Assembly: GCA_963792885.1 (NCBI GenBank) | Contig: CAWBXX010000002.1 | Location: 310,001 to 374,000, forward strand | DNA: 64,000 bases | Direction: 5' to 3' | Source: DASWJZ01 sp963792885 | GTDB lineage: Bacteria > Pseudomonadota > Alphaproteobacteria > Rhizobiales > Afifellaceae | Shown here: positions 45,128 to 57,053 of the stretch, piece by piece | Layout of the letters: every line of letters begins with the position of its first letter | How positions within the stretch are numbered: position 1 is the first letter of the stretch | Notes under the pieces: model-generated | Databases searched by the model: none | Told to the model about the DNA's origin: nothing | Seen by the model: only the letters and a program-made list of their open reading frames with translations | Made by a program: the position numbers and the translations under genes

Positions 45128-47742
45128 ATGTCCACCGAGCGCTATAACCCGCGTGCCGTCGAGCCGCGCTGGCAGTCCGTCTGGGCCGAGCGCCGGCTGT
45201 TCGAGACGCCGGCCGAAGACTCGCGCCCGAAATACTACGTCCTGGAGATGTTCCCCTACCCTTCGGGGCGCATCCACATGGGGCATGTCCGCAACTATAC
45301 GATGGGCGACGTTTTGGCGCGTTACCGGCGCGCGCGCGGCTTCAATGTGCTTCATCCGATGGGTTGGGATGCGTTCGGGCTGCCGGCGGAGAACGCCGCC
45401 GCCCAGAACAAGGTGCATCCGAAGGCCTGGACTTACGACAATATCGCGGCGATGCGCGCGCAGCTGAAGTCGATGGGCTTGTCGCTCGACTGGAGCCGCG
45501 AGTTCGCCACCTGCGACGTGGATTACTATGCGCAGCAGCAGCGCCTCTTTCTCGATTTCCTCGACGCCGGCCTAGTCGCACGCAAGACCGCCAAGGTGAA
45601 CTGGGACCCGGTCGACCGCACCGTGCTCGCCAACGAGCAGGTGATCGACGGCAAGGGCTGGCGCTCCGGTGCGGAGGTGGAGAGCCGTGAGCTGACGCAA
45701 TGGTTCCTGACCATCACCGCCTACAGCGAAGAGCTGCTCGAAGCGCTGAAGACGCTCGACCGCTGGCCGGAGAAAGTCCGGCTCATGCAGGAGAAGTGGA
45801 TCGGGCGCTCCGACGGCGCACTGGTGCGCTTCGCCTTCGTCGATGCCGCGCCAGCCGACGAAGCGGAGATCGTCGCCTACTCGACCCGCGTCGACACCCT
45901 CTTCGGCGCTACCTTCATGGCGATCGCAGCCGACCATCCGATAGCCAAGGCGCTCGCGGCCGAGAATCCGAAGCTGGCCGCCTTCACCGAGGAATGCCGC
46001 CGCGCCGGCACGTCGGCGGAGGCTTTGGAGAAAGCGGAGAAGCGCGGCTTCGATACGGGCCTGCGCGTCCGCCATGTGCTCGACCCGACGCGGACGCTTC
46101 CCGTCTATGTCGCCAATTTCGTCCTCATGGATTACGGCACCGGCGCCATCTTCGGCTGCCCGGGGCATGACCAGCGCGACCTGGAGTTCGCCCGCAAATA
46201 TGGGCTCCCGGTGATCCCGGTCGGTACTGCCGCCCGGTGCCGACGCAGCCACTTTCGAGATCGCTGACGAGGCCTATCTGGGCGACGGGACGATGATCAA
46301 CTCCGCCTTCCTCGACGGGCTGCCGAACCTTGTCGCCTGGAAGACGGTAGTCGAACGGCTTCAGGCGGAGACGCGCGGCAACCGTCCGGTCGCCGAGCGG
46401 CAGGTGAAGTATCGTCTGCGCGATTGGGGCATCTCGCGTCAGCGCTATTGGGGCTGCCCCATTCCGATGATCCACTGCCCGACTTGCGGCGTGGTGCCGG
46501 TCAGTCGCGAGGATCTTCCGGTGACGCTTCCCGACGATGTGGATTTCGACCGCCCCGGAAATCCACTGGATCGCCATCCGACCTGGCGCAACGTCGCCTG
46601 CCCGAAATGCGGCGGTCCGGCCGAGCGCGAGACGGACACGATGGACACCTTCGTCGAACTCGTCGTGGTATTTTGCGCGCTTCACCGCGCCGCACGCCAA
46701 GGAGCCGACGGATCGCGCCGTCGTCGACCATTGGCTGCCGGTCGACCAGTATATCGGCGGAATCGAGCACGCGATCCTGCACCTACTCTATTCGCGCTTC
46801 TTCATGCGCGCCATGCGCAAGACCGGCCATGTCGAGCTCGACGAGCCCTTCAAGGGGCTCTTCACGCAGGGCATGGTCGTGCACGAGACCTATCGAAACG
46901 CCCAAGGCGAATGGCTGACACCGGCGAAGGTCCGAATCGAAGGCGACGGCGACACCCGGCGCGCCTTCTCGGTCGCGACCGGCGCACCGGTCGAGATCGG
47001 TCCGATCGAGAAGATGTCGAAGTCGAGACAGAATACGGTCGACCCCTCCGACATCATCGAGACCTATGGGGCCGACACCGCCCGCTGGTTCATGCTCTCC
47101 AACTCGCCACCGGAGCGCGACGTGATCTGGACGGCCGCCGGTGTGGAAGGTGCGCACCGCTTCGTGCAACGCGTCTGGCGGCTCGTCGGAAAGCTCGGCG
47201 CAGAGTTGCCGCCGCCCGATCTGCTGCGCCCGGCGCTCTTCACGCCGCGGTCGATGGAGCTTCGCCGCCATGTCCACCGAACCATCGACACGGTGACGAA
47301 CGACATTGGGCGCCTGCGCTTCAACCGCGCCGTTGCGCAGCTCTACGAGCTGACCAATGTTCTGACCGCCGCGGCCGAGAACGGACGCGATCCGGATTTC
47401 GAATGGGCGCTGCGCGAGGCAGCCGATGCGCTCGTCGTGATGCTGGCGCCGATGATGCCGCACTTGGCCGAAGAGTCCTGGCAGGCGCTCGGCCACGAGA
47501 CGCTCGTCGCCGAGACGGCCTGGCCGGAGGTCGAGCCCGATCTCTTGCAAGTCGACACAGTGCTCCTGCCGGTGCAGGTGAACGGCAAGAAGCGAGCGGA
47601 GCTGACGGTCGCGATCGACACGCCGAAGGACGAGGTTGAGAAAGCCGCGCTTGCACTTGAGCCGGTGCAGCGCTTCCTTGATGGGCGCCCTCCGCGGCGC
47701 GTTGTCGTCGTACCCAATCGGATCGTCAATGTCGTCGCATAG
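45128..47742 (+). CDS. leuS: Leucyl-tRNA synthetase, two frameshifts
   Basis: The essential class I synthetase for leucine. HMGH (in YPSGRIHMGHVRNYT) and KMSKS (EKMSKSRQNTVDP) motifs, an editing domain with YSTRVDTLFGATFMAIA, and the anticodon and C-terminal domains are all present. The frame is broken near 46223 (an extra G after VIPV) and near 46657 (GTCGAACTCG where DTFVDSSWYF needs GTCGACTCG). Removing one base at each gives a normal protein of about 870 residues. Because the gene is essential, these breaks are almost surely errors. Confidence 0.95.
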
Positions 47743-48250
47743 ACGCCTCGCCGCAGTCGCCGTGGCCTTCGTAGCGCTTGCCGCCATCGCCGGCTGCCAG
47801 GTGCGTCCGCTCTACAGTTCTGCGCCGAGCCTCGGCGTGACAGGACCGCAGGCCGCCCTTCCTGCGATTGCCGTCGAGCAGCCGGGGGGGCGGATCGAAC
47901 AGGTCTATCGCAATGCGCTCCTCTTCGGGCTTCGCGGCGGCGGCGACGGCGTCGAGCCGCGCTACCGGCTCATCTATCGGATGACGACCCGAGAGCAAGC
48001 GATCGCGGTCGAGCGCGGCACGGGCACACCGAATCTCTACCAGGTGAGCGGAAGCGTTTCGTTTCTCTTGAAGGACGCGACGAGCGACGAATCGATCTTC
48101 GGGGCGAGCGTCACGTCGATCAATTCCTATACCTATTCGTCGCAGAGCTTCTCCAACATCCGCGCACGCCGCGACGCCGAGAACCGGCTCGCCACGTCGC
48201 TCGCCGGCCTGACGCAGGCGCGCCTCGCCGCTTACTTCGCGACGCATTAG
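47729..48250 (+). CDS. lptE: LPS-assembly lipoprotein LptE
   Basis: A 173-residue lipoprotein with the signal RRLAAVAVAFVALAAIAGC (lipobox AIAGC). It resembles alphaproteobacterial LptE (CQVRPLYSS), with QAIAVERGTGTPNLYQVSG in the core. It plugs the LptD barrel that inserts lipopolysaccharide in the outer membrane. The ATG at 47729 overlaps the leuS end by 14 bases. The gene order leuS-lptE-holA is conserved. Confidence 0.88.
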   Translation: MSSHRRLAAVAVAFVALAAIAGCQVRPLYSSAPSLGVTGPQAALPAIAVEQPGGRIEQVYRNALLFGLRGGGDGVEPRYRLIYRMTTREQAIAVERGTGTPNLYQVSGSVSFLLKDATSDESIFGASVTSINSYTYSSQSFSNIRARRDAENRLATSLAGLTQARLAAYFATH

Positions 48251-48254
48251 GCGC

Positions 48255-49301
48255 ATGGTCACGGTCAGGTCGCACGACGCCGACCGCTATCTCGCTTCGC
48301 CTCCGGAGCACCTCCGGCTCTTCCTCATCTACGGCAGCGACGCTGGCGCGATCACCGAGCGTGCGCGGCATCTCGAACGCGTCGCGCTGAAACGCGGCAG
48401 AGGCGACGAGGTGCTCCGCATCGGCTCCGACGAGCTTTCATCGAATCCCGGGCGGATCATCGACGAGGTCTACGCGGCCTCTCTGTTTGGTGGCGAGCCG
48501 GTGATCGCGCTTCGCGTTCTTGACGGCCGCCACAACGTCGCCGGCGCCGTCGCGCCCATTCTCGAAAAGCCACCCGAGGCTGCGTGGCTCGTCGTTGAGG
48601 CCTCCGAGCTTGCCTCAACAAGTCCCCTCCGCAAGGCCTTCGAATCGTCGAAGCACGCCGCGGCGATCCCGACCTATCCGCTCGAAGGCGCTGAGCTTGC
48701 TTCGCTCATCCACGCCACTTTCGAAGAGGCTGGCATGACGATCGATCCGACGGCGCTGGAGCTTCTCTCAGAGAATCTCGGCGGCGACCGTCTCGCCGTG
48801 CGCGGCGAGTTGGAGAAGCTCATCCTCTATCTGGGCGACCAGAAGATCGTCACCTTCGACGCGGTCGAGGCGATCGTCGGCGACACCACGACCGCAAAGA
48901 CGGATCACGCGATCGACGCCGCGCTCCTTGGCGACCACGAAGCGCTGGAGCTGGCGCTCGGGCGATATCAGGCCGAAGGCGCTTCGCCTTCCGCGCTCGG
49001 CGCGCTCGCGCTCCGCCATCTCCTGCAGCTGCAGACGCTCCGCGCCGCCGTCGATTCCGGCGAGCGCCCGGGGCGCGTCGTCGATTTCGCGCGCCCGCCG
49101 ATCTTCGGCCGCCGTCGCCCAACGGTGGAAGCGGAGATCGAGCGCTGGACGAGCGACGCACTTTCTGAGGCGCGCCGCACGATCGACCGGGGGGTGATGC
49201 TGATGCGGCTGCAGCCAGCGCTCGAGGCGGCGACGATCTCCGAGGCGCTGCACGGCCTCGCGCTGACCGCTCGGCGCCTGCGCCAGCGCTCGCGGAGCTA
49301 A
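48255..49301 (+). CDS. holA: DNA polymerase III subunit delta
   Basis: A 348-residue clamp-loader subunit. Landmarks are RLFLIYGSDAGAITERARHL, DELSSNPGRIIDEVYAASLF, the LSENLGGDRLAVRGELEKLILY segment and the C-terminal helical domain. It opens the beta clamp for loading. It starts four bases after the lptE stop and converges with parB, overlapping it by four bases at the 3' end. Confidence 0.93.
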   Translation: MVTVRSHDADRYLASPPEHLRLFLIYGSDAGAITERARHLERVALKRGRGDEVLRIGSDELSSNPGRIIDEVYAASLFGGEPVIALRVLDGRHNVAGAVAPILEKPPEAAWLVVEASELASTSPLRKAFESSKHAAAIPTYPLEGAELASLIHATFEEAGMTIDPTALELLSENLGGDRLAVRGELEKLILYLGDQKIVTFDAVEAIVGDTTTAKTDHAIDAALLGDHEALELALGRYQAEGASPSALGALALRHLLQLQTLRAAVDSGERPGRVVDFARPPIFGRRRPTVEAEIERWTSDALSEARRTIDRGVMLMRLQPALEAATISEALHGLALTARRLRQRSRS

Positions 49302-50164
49302 GCCCGCCGAAGCTTGCGGCAGACGTCGTCGAGCTGCTCGAGACTCCGATAGGCGATGCGGATCTCGCCGCTGCCGCCGTCGCCGTGATTGAGCACGACC
49401 TTCATGCCGAGCACGTCGGAAAGCTCCTTTTCGAGCGCGGCGATGTCGGCATTCCTGACGCTCTTGCGTCCCGCCTTCTTCGTCTCCCGCGGCTGCGTGA
49501 AGCGCTCCGCCTCACGCACCGAGAGGCCCTTCGCGACGATGAGCTTGGCGAGCTTCTCCGGATCGGGCGCACCAAGGAGCGCACGGCCGTGGCCGGCGGA
49601 GATCGTCCCGGCCTCGAGCATCTCGAGAATCGACTCAGGCAGCTTCAGGAGCCTCAGCGTATTCGTCACATGCACGCGGCTCTTGCCGATCGTCTCGCCA
49701 AGAGTCTGCTGCGTGTAGCCGAACTCCGCGATCAGCGCCTGATAGCCCCTCGCCTCTTCGACCGGGTTCAGGTCGGCACGCTGCACGTTCTCCACGATCG
49801 CGACTTCGAGCGCCTCGCGATCCGAGATGTCGAGAATGGTGACCGGCACGTCGTGCAGACCGGCGCGTTGCGCCCCGCGCCAGCGCCGCTCGCCAGCGAT
49901 GATCTCGTAGCGCTCGCCGACGGGCCGGACGGCGATCGGCTGAACGATGCCGTGCCGCTTGATCGAGTCCGTCAGTTCGGCGAGCTCTTCGTCGCGAAAG
50001 TCACGCCGCGGGTTACGCGGATTGCGGTCGATCAGGTCGATCGGGAGCGTGCGCCGCCCGCCTTCTGCCGCGACGCGCAGCTCCGGCTCGCTGCCGCCGG
50101 AAGGATACGCGCCGAGCAGGGCATCAAGCCCGCGCCCCAAACGTCGTTTCGGTTCGACCGCCAA
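49298..50164 (-). CDS. parB: Chromosome-partitioning protein ParB
   Basis: A 288-residue ParB. The N-terminal KRRLGRGLDALLG binds ParA. The CTPase motif region has VAIVENVQRADLNPVEEA and the earlier IIAGERRWRGAQRAG, followed by the HTH TQQTLGETIGKSRVHVTNTLRLL and a dimerisation domain. A TTG at 50164 preceded by GAGGAGG is the best start; an extension upstream overlaps parA without similarity. It spreads from parS sites, two of which lie at 53518-53566. Confidence 0.93.
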   Translation of the reverse strand: MAVEPKRRLGRGLDALLGAYPSGGSEPELRVAAEGGRRTLPIDLIDRNPRNPRRDFRDEELAELTDSIKRHGIVQPIAVRPVGERYEIIAGERRWRGAQRAGLHDVPVTILDISDREALEVAIVENVQRADLNPVEEARGYQALIAEFGYTQQTLGETIGKSRVHVTNTLRLLKLPESILEMLEAGTISAGHGRALLGAPDPEKLAKLIVAKGLSVREAERFTQPRETKKAGRKSVRNADIAALEKELSDVLGMKVVLNHGDGGSGEIRIAYRSLEQLDDVCRKLRRA

Positions 50165-50190
50165 ACCCTGCCTCCTCGAAAAGCTCCGAC

Positions 50191-51012
50191 TCAGGCCGCG
50201 CGGAGCGTGCGTTCGCGCTGAATGATCTCGGTGGCGAGCCGGAGATAGGCTTGGCTCCCCGCGCATTTGAGATCGTAGAGAAGCGCTGGTTTTCCGTGCG
50301 ACGGCGCTTCGGAGATGCGCACGTTCCTCGGGATTACCGTGCGATAGACCTTGTCGCCCATATGCGCGCGCACGTCATCGACGACCTGGCCGGAGAGCTT
50401 GTTCCGCCCGTCGAACATGGTGAGCACGATGCCGTGAATGGAAAGCTGCGGGTTGAGTCCGGCGCGCACGCGCTCAACCGTTGAGAGTATCTGGCTCAAG
50501 CCTTCGAGCGCGAAGAACTCACATTGGAGCGGCACGAGCACCGCATGGCTCGCCGCCATGGCGTTGATGGTGAGAAGATTGAGCGAAGGCGGGCAGTCGA
50601 TCAGGATGTAGGAGTAGGCCGTCTCCCGCGGCTCCATCGGCAGCGTCGAAACCGCTTTTCTCAGCCGGAAGTTCCGGTCCGGCGTGTTGGCGATCTCAAG
50701 CTCGACGCCGAGGAGGTCGAGCGTCGACGGCACGATATGAAGACGCGGCACCGCGGTCGGGATTGCCGCATCGGCAAGCGAGGCATCGCCGAGAAGCACG
50801 TCATAGGTCGATGCCCGATCGGGCTCGCGCTCGACTCCGAGACCGGTCGAGGCATTCCCCTGCGGATCGACATCCACGATCAGCACCGTCTCATCGATCG
50901 CGGCGAGCGCGGTGCCGAGGTTGATTGCCGTCGTTGTCTTGCCAACCCCGCCCTTCTGGTTGGCGAGCGCCAGCACGCGCGGGCGCTCCGGTATCCTGTC
51001 GCTGAAGTTCAT
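50191..51012 (-). CDS. parA: Chromosome-partitioning ATPase ParA
   Basis: A 273-residue ParA/Soj ATPase with the deviant Walker A KGGVGKTT (in ALANQKGGVGKTTTAINLG), VDVDPQGNAST and ILIDCPPSLNLLT. It moves ParB-parS complexes and so segregates the origins. It overlaps the rsmG stop region (51009-51012) and precedes parB by 26 bases in the leftward operon mnmG-rsmG-parA-parB. Confidence 0.95.
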   Translation of the reverse strand: MNFSDRIPERPRVLALANQKGGVGKTTTAINLGTALAAIDETVLIVDVDPQGNASTGLGVEREPDRASTYDVLLGDASLADAAIPTAVPRLHIVPSTLDLLGVELEIANTPDRNFRLRKAVSTLPMEPRETAYSYILIDCPPSLNLLTINAMAASHAVLVPLQCEFFALEGLSQILSTVERVRAGLNPQLSIHGIVLTMFDGRNKLSGQVVDDVRAHMGDKVYRTVIPRNVRISEAPSHGKPALLYDLKCAGSQAYLRLATEIIQRERTLRAA

Positions 51013-51659
51013 GGCCGCGGCCTCGTTGGGCGGAGGTTACGTATGGTGAGAACGCGACCGCCCAAATCCGTCGCACTTGGATAGTCTAGCACATCGAACG
51101 CGAAGGACTGAGACGCCGCGTCGATCTCGCGCACAAAATCCTCCCCCTTGAGCAGGAGCAGGACGCTCTTCGCGTGGAGAAGCGGAGCGGCAAGAGCAAG
51201 AAGCTTCGGAAGCGGTGCCAATGCCCGCGCGGAGACGATGTCGGCGCTGCCCTTGATCCTGCCCGCAAACGCCTCGATCCGCTCGGCGGCGACGTCTCCG
51301 TTGGCGCCCGTCTCGCGGATCGCGGCGCGCAGAAACGCCGCCTTCTTGAGGTTCGACTCCACCAGCGTGAAATGCCGCTCCGGCCTTGCTTTCGAAGCGA
51401 TCGCGACGATCAGCCCCGGAAACCCCGCCCCGCTTCCGAGGTCCACCCATTCGCGGAACTCCGGCGCGTACTCGATGAGCTGCAGGCTATCCGCAACGTG
51501 CCGCGTCCAGATCTCCGGCAGCGTCGCCGGCGAGACGAGGTTGTGCGTCCGCTGCCATTTCAGGAGAAGCGTGACGAAGCGCTCAAGGTCGGCGACCGTT
51601 TCGGATGAGAGCTCGAACCGCGACAGGGCCGCGGCGTCACGCGGCGCTGCGACCGCCAC
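51009..51659 (-). CDS. rsmG: 16S rRNA m7G527 methyltransferase RsmG (GidB)
   Basis: A 216-residue SAM-dependent methyltransferase with VDLGSGAGFPGLIVAI (SAM-binding, about residues 71-86), LVESNLKKAAFLRA and VSARALAPL. It modifies G527 of 16S rRNA. The GTG at 51659 lies 23 bases inside the mnmG end, showing coupled translation. Its stop overlaps the parA start. Confidence 0.94.
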   Translation of the reverse strand: MAVAAPRDAAALSRFELSSETVADLERFVTLLLKWQRTHNLVSPATLPEIWTRHVADSLQLIEYAPEFREWVDLGSGAGFPGLIVAIASKARPERHFTLVESNLKKAAFLRAAIRETGANGDVAAERIEAFAGRIKGSADIVSARALAPLPKLLALAAPLLHAKSVLLLLKGEDFVREIDAASQSFAFDVLDYPSATDLGGRVLTIRNLRPTRPRP

Positions 51660-53505
51660 GGTCCACCCGCTTGACGTAAGAGAGAAGCCGCGTCAGCGCG
51701 GCCGGCGTAATCCCATCGATCCGCCCCGCCTGGCCGAGGCTGGCGGGGCGCACGGCGGAGAGCTTCTGGCGCACCTCTGTCGAGAGCCCGGCGATCGCCT
51801 CGTAGTCGAGGTCGGACGGAAGCTCCAGCGCCTCGTCCCTCCGCATCGCGTCGACGTCGGCCTGCTGGCGCTTCAGATAGACGGCATATTGCGCATCGAT
51901 GCGGATCTGCTCGGCAATCGGCGCAGCGATCGCCCCGAGCTCCGGCCAGATCGCGGCAAGCCGGTCGAAGGTGACCTGCGGATGCGCGAGAAGATCGAAG
52001 GCCGAGCGGCGAACGCCGTCCTGATTGACGTCAAGGTCATGCCTTGCGGCTTCCGATGGCGTCAACGTCAGGCGATCGAGGAGCTGCCTTGCATTGACGA
52101 GAGCGTCCGCCTTCGCCGCGTAGGCTTTCGCGCGCGCGCTGCCGACGATGCCGAATTCGATGCCGAGCGGTGTCAGCCGCTGGTCGGCATTGTCGGCGCG
52201 AAGCGACAGCCGGTACTCGGCACGCGAGGTGAACATGCGATAGGGCTCGCTGACCCCGCGCGTGACGAGGTCGTCGATCATGACGCCGAGATAAGCGTCG
52301 GCGCGACCGATCACGACTGGCGCCACGCGGCCGGCGGCCCGCGCCGCATTGAGGCCTGCGACAAGCCCTTGCGCCGCGGCTTCCTCGTAGCCGGTCGTGC
52401 CGTTGATCTGGCCGGCGAGATAAAGGCGGGAGAGCTTCAGGCATTCGAGCGTGGGGCCGAGCTCACGCGGATCGATGTGGTCGTATTCAATGGCGTAGCC
52501 CGGGCGCAGAATCACGGCGCGCGCAAGACCCGGCATGGAGTGGACGAGGGCGGTCTGCACGTCCTCCGGCAGCGACGTCGAGATTCCGTTAGGGTAAACG
52601 GTGTGATCGTCGAGGCCTTCCGGCTCAAGGAATATCTGGTGGCTCTCGCGGTCGGCAAAGCGGACGATCTTGTCCTCGATCGAAGGGCAATAGCGCGGTC
52701 CGCGACTGGCGATCCGCCCGGAATACATTGCCGATCGATTAAGGTTACCGCGGATGATCGCGTGGGTCTCCGCGGTCGTGCGCGTGATCGCGCAGGCGAT
52801 CTGCGGCGTCGTGATCGCGGTCGTGAGCGCCGAGAACGGCTCCGGCGGTTGGTCGCCGTCCTGGCGCTCGAGACTTGCCCAGTCGATGGTGCGGCCGTCG
52901 AGGCGAGGGGGCGTTCCGGTCTTCAGCCGGCCGAGCCTAAGGCCGACCCGATGAAGCGTCTCGGAAAGCCCGATGCTCGGCGCCTCGCCGTAGCGCCCGG
53001 CGGGCGTCGTCGTCTCGCCGAGATGGATGAGCCCGGAGAGGAAGGTGCCGGTAGTGAGCACGACGGCGGCAGCGGCGATCTCGCGCCCGTCCTTGAGCCG
53101 CACGCCGGCGGCGCGGCCGTCGGCAATGAGAAGGTCGGCGACTTCGCCTTCGACCACCGCAAGGTTCGGCTGCGCAGCGATCTCCGCCTGCATGGCGGCG
53201 CGGTAGAGCGCCCGGTCGGCCTGCGCGCGGGGGCCGCGCACGGCAGGGCCCTTACGGCGATTGAGGACGCGGAACTGGATGCCGGCGCGGTCGGCGACGC
53301 GGCCCATCAGCCCGTCCAGCGCATCGACCTCGCGCACGAGATGCCCCTTGCCGAGACCGCCAATCGCGGGGTTGCAGGACATCTCGCCGACGGTCGTGAA
53401 GCGGTGGGTGACAAGGATCGTATCGGCGCCGAATCGGGCCGCCGCCGCCGCGGCCTCTGCGCCGGCATGCCCACCTCCCACGACGATGACATCCGCCGCG
53501 ATCAT
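51637..53505 (-). CDS. mnmG: tRNA uridine-34 5-carboxymethylaminomethyl modification enzyme MnmG (GidA)
   Basis: A 622-residue FAD protein that, with MnmE, modifies wobble uridine of tRNA. The FAD motif VIVVGGGHAGAEAAAAAARF starts the protein. MSCNPAIGGLGKGHLVREVDAL, GRYCPSIEDKI (as RGPRYCPSIEDKIVRF) and AGQINGTTGYEEAAAQGL are hallmark sequences. The frame is intact and the length normal. It leads the leftward operon; two parS-like sites lie just before its start. Confidence 0.96.
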   Translation of the reverse strand: MIAADVIVVGGGHAGAEAAAAAARFGADTILVTHRFTTVGEMSCNPAIGGLGKGHLVREVDALDGLMGRVADRAGIQFRVLNRRKGPAVRGPRAQADRALYRAAMQAEIAAQPNLAVVEGEVADLLIADGRAAGVRLKDGREIAAAAVVLTTGTFLSGLIHLGETTTPAGRYGEAPSIGLSETLHRVGLRLGRLKTGTPPRLDGRTIDWASLERQDGDQPPEPFSALTTAITTPQIACAITRTTAETHAIIRGNLNRSAMYSGRIASRGPRYCPSIEDKIVRFADRESHQIFLEPEGLDDHTVYPNGISTSLPEDVQTALVHSMPGLARAVILRPGYAIEYDHIDPRELGPTLECLKLSRLYLAGQINGTTGYEEAAAQGLVAGLNAARAAGRVAPVVIGRADAYLGVMIDDLVTRGVSEPYRMFTSRAEYRLSLRADNADQRLTPLGIEFGIVGSARAKAYAAKADALVNARQLLDRLTLTPSEAARHDLDVNQDGVRRSAFDLLAHPQVTFDRLAAIWPELGAIAAPIAEQIRIDAQYAVYLKRQQADVDAMRRDEALELPSDLDYEAIAGLSTEVRQKLSAVRPASLGQAGRIDGITPAALTRLLSYVKRVDRGGRSAA

Positions 53506-53517
53506 TTCGCCCTCATC

Positions 53518-53531
53518 GTTTCACGTGGAAC
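53518..53531. promoter_or_regulatory. parS-like site 1
   Basis: GTTTCACGTGGAAC matches the 14-base parS palindrome GTTTCACGTGAAAC at 13 positions. It lies between the mnmG start and the mnmE end, a few kilobases from parAB and about 6.5 kb from the putative origin, where ParB sites are expected. Confidence 0.8.
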
Positions 53532-53552
53532 GCACGCCAGGTTGCGCGATCG

Positions 53553-53566
53553 GTTTTACGTGAAAC
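53553..53566. promoter_or_regulatory. parS-like site 2
   Basis: GTTTTACGTGAAAC matches GTTTCACGTGAAAC at 13 of 14 positions and is 35 bases (about 3.3 helical turns) from site 1. It ends two bases before the mnmE stop region. Confidence 0.78.
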
Positions 53567-53567
53567 C

Positions 53568-54859
53568 TCATTTGCCGATGCAGAACTCGCTGAAGAGCCG
53601 GTCGAGCACATCCTCGACATCGACGCGTCCGCTGAGCCGGCCAATAGCCTCGCTCGCCGCGCGCAGCAAGTCCGCTGCGACTTCTTCGGCAGCGCCCGGA
53701 ATGCGCTCCAGCGCATCCACGGCGTCGCGTATCGCCTCGGCCTGTCGCGCGCGCGTGACAAGCGCGTCGCCCGCGCCGAGGCTCTCGGACGCCGCGACGG
53801 CAAGCCGTGCTACGAGCTCCGACACGCCGACATTCGTTACGACCGAGATCGCGATATCGGCTTCACGGCCGGGCTGCGCAAGATCGACCTTGGTCGCCAC
53901 GCGCCACAGCGAGCGACCCGAAATCTTAGGCGGCGGAGCCGGCTCGGTCGTGTCCGAGAGCCAGAGAACAAGGTCGGCACTCTCCGCCGTCAGTCGAGCA
54001 CGGCGCACGCCCTCGAGCTCGGCCGCCAACTCGGCCTCGCGGAGACCGGCGGTGTCGAACAGCGTGACAGGGTAGCCGTTGAGATCGAGCGGCACCTCGA
54101 GCACGTCACGCGTCGTCCCCGCCTCCTCCGTCACGATCGCGACATCGCGCCGCGCGAGCGCATTCAAGAGCGACGACTTTCCGGCATTCGGCCGCCCGAG
54201 GATCGCCACCCGGAAACCCTCCCTGAGCCGCTCACCAGACGTCGCCCCGGCAAGCGCTTCGCGCATTGCCTCACCGAGCGTCGCGACACGCGTCTGAAAA
54301 TCCACCGGCAGCGCGTCGGCGACATCGCCTTCGTCGGAGAAATCGAGGCGCGCCTCGATCTCGGCGCGAAGATCGATCAGTGCTGACCGCCATTCCTCCG
54401 CCCGCGCGGCAAGCGCCCCACCCGCCTGCCCTAGCGCCTGGCGTCGCTGAAGCTCCGTTTCGGCAGCGATAAGATCCGCGAGTCCCTCAACCTCCGTGAG
54501 GTCGAGCTTGCCGTTCTCGAAACGCGCGCCGGATGAACTCACCGGGCCGCGCCAGCCTGAGGCCGAGCGCCCCGAGCGCATCGAAGACCGCCTGCACGAC
54601 CGCCCGCCCCCCATGGAGCTGTAGCTCCGCCATGTCCTCGCCGGTCTCGCTTCCGGGGCCCGGAAACCAGAGCACGAGCCCCTGATCGATGGCTGCGCCG
54701 TTGGCTCGGCCGCCGTATCGTTCGAAGCGTCGCGCGCCGCGCTTCCGGCAAAGCGCCGGCGAGCGCTTGCAGCGCCTCCCCTGCCTTCGGCCCAGAGATG
54801 CGGATGACCGCGACGCCGGACGGAACGGCGCCGCTCGAAAGCGCGTATATGCTATCCAT
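53568..54859 (-). CDS. mnmE: tRNA modification GTPase MnmE (TrmE), two frameshifts
   Basis: The GTPase partner of MnmG. The N-terminal formyl-THF-binding domain (SIYALSSGAVPSGVAVIRISG) is followed by LQLHGGRAVVQAVFDAL. The G domain has G1 GRPNAGKS, G2/G3 EEAGTTRDVLEV and DTAGLRE, and the C-terminus is FCIGK with the catalytic cysteine. Frame changes are needed near 54521 (AFENGKLDLTEVEG follows an extra base) and near 54728. The corrected length is about 430 residues. Breaks in such a conserved gene point to sequence errors. Confidence 0.93.
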
Positions 54860-54902
54860 TCGAAATCGCGCTCGAGAAGCCCCCAGAAACGCTCGAGGAC
54901 CG

Positions 54903-56924
<2,022 letters not shown>

Positions 56925-57053
56925 CAGGCACTCGAGAATAGAGTGTGCGCCAGGTCTCGGACTGCTTCGGCGCATCATGCGGGCAGAGCCGCGCATTTGG
57001 GACAGGGCACGCGGCAACCTGGAGAACCCGAGGCGGAAAGTCGAACTGTTCCG

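Noticed and set aside
46200..46700. Programmed ribosomal frameshifting in leuS
   Set aside because: Neither shift site has a slippery heptamer with a downstream structure, and similar indels occur in many unrelated genes of the window, so sequence error is simpler.
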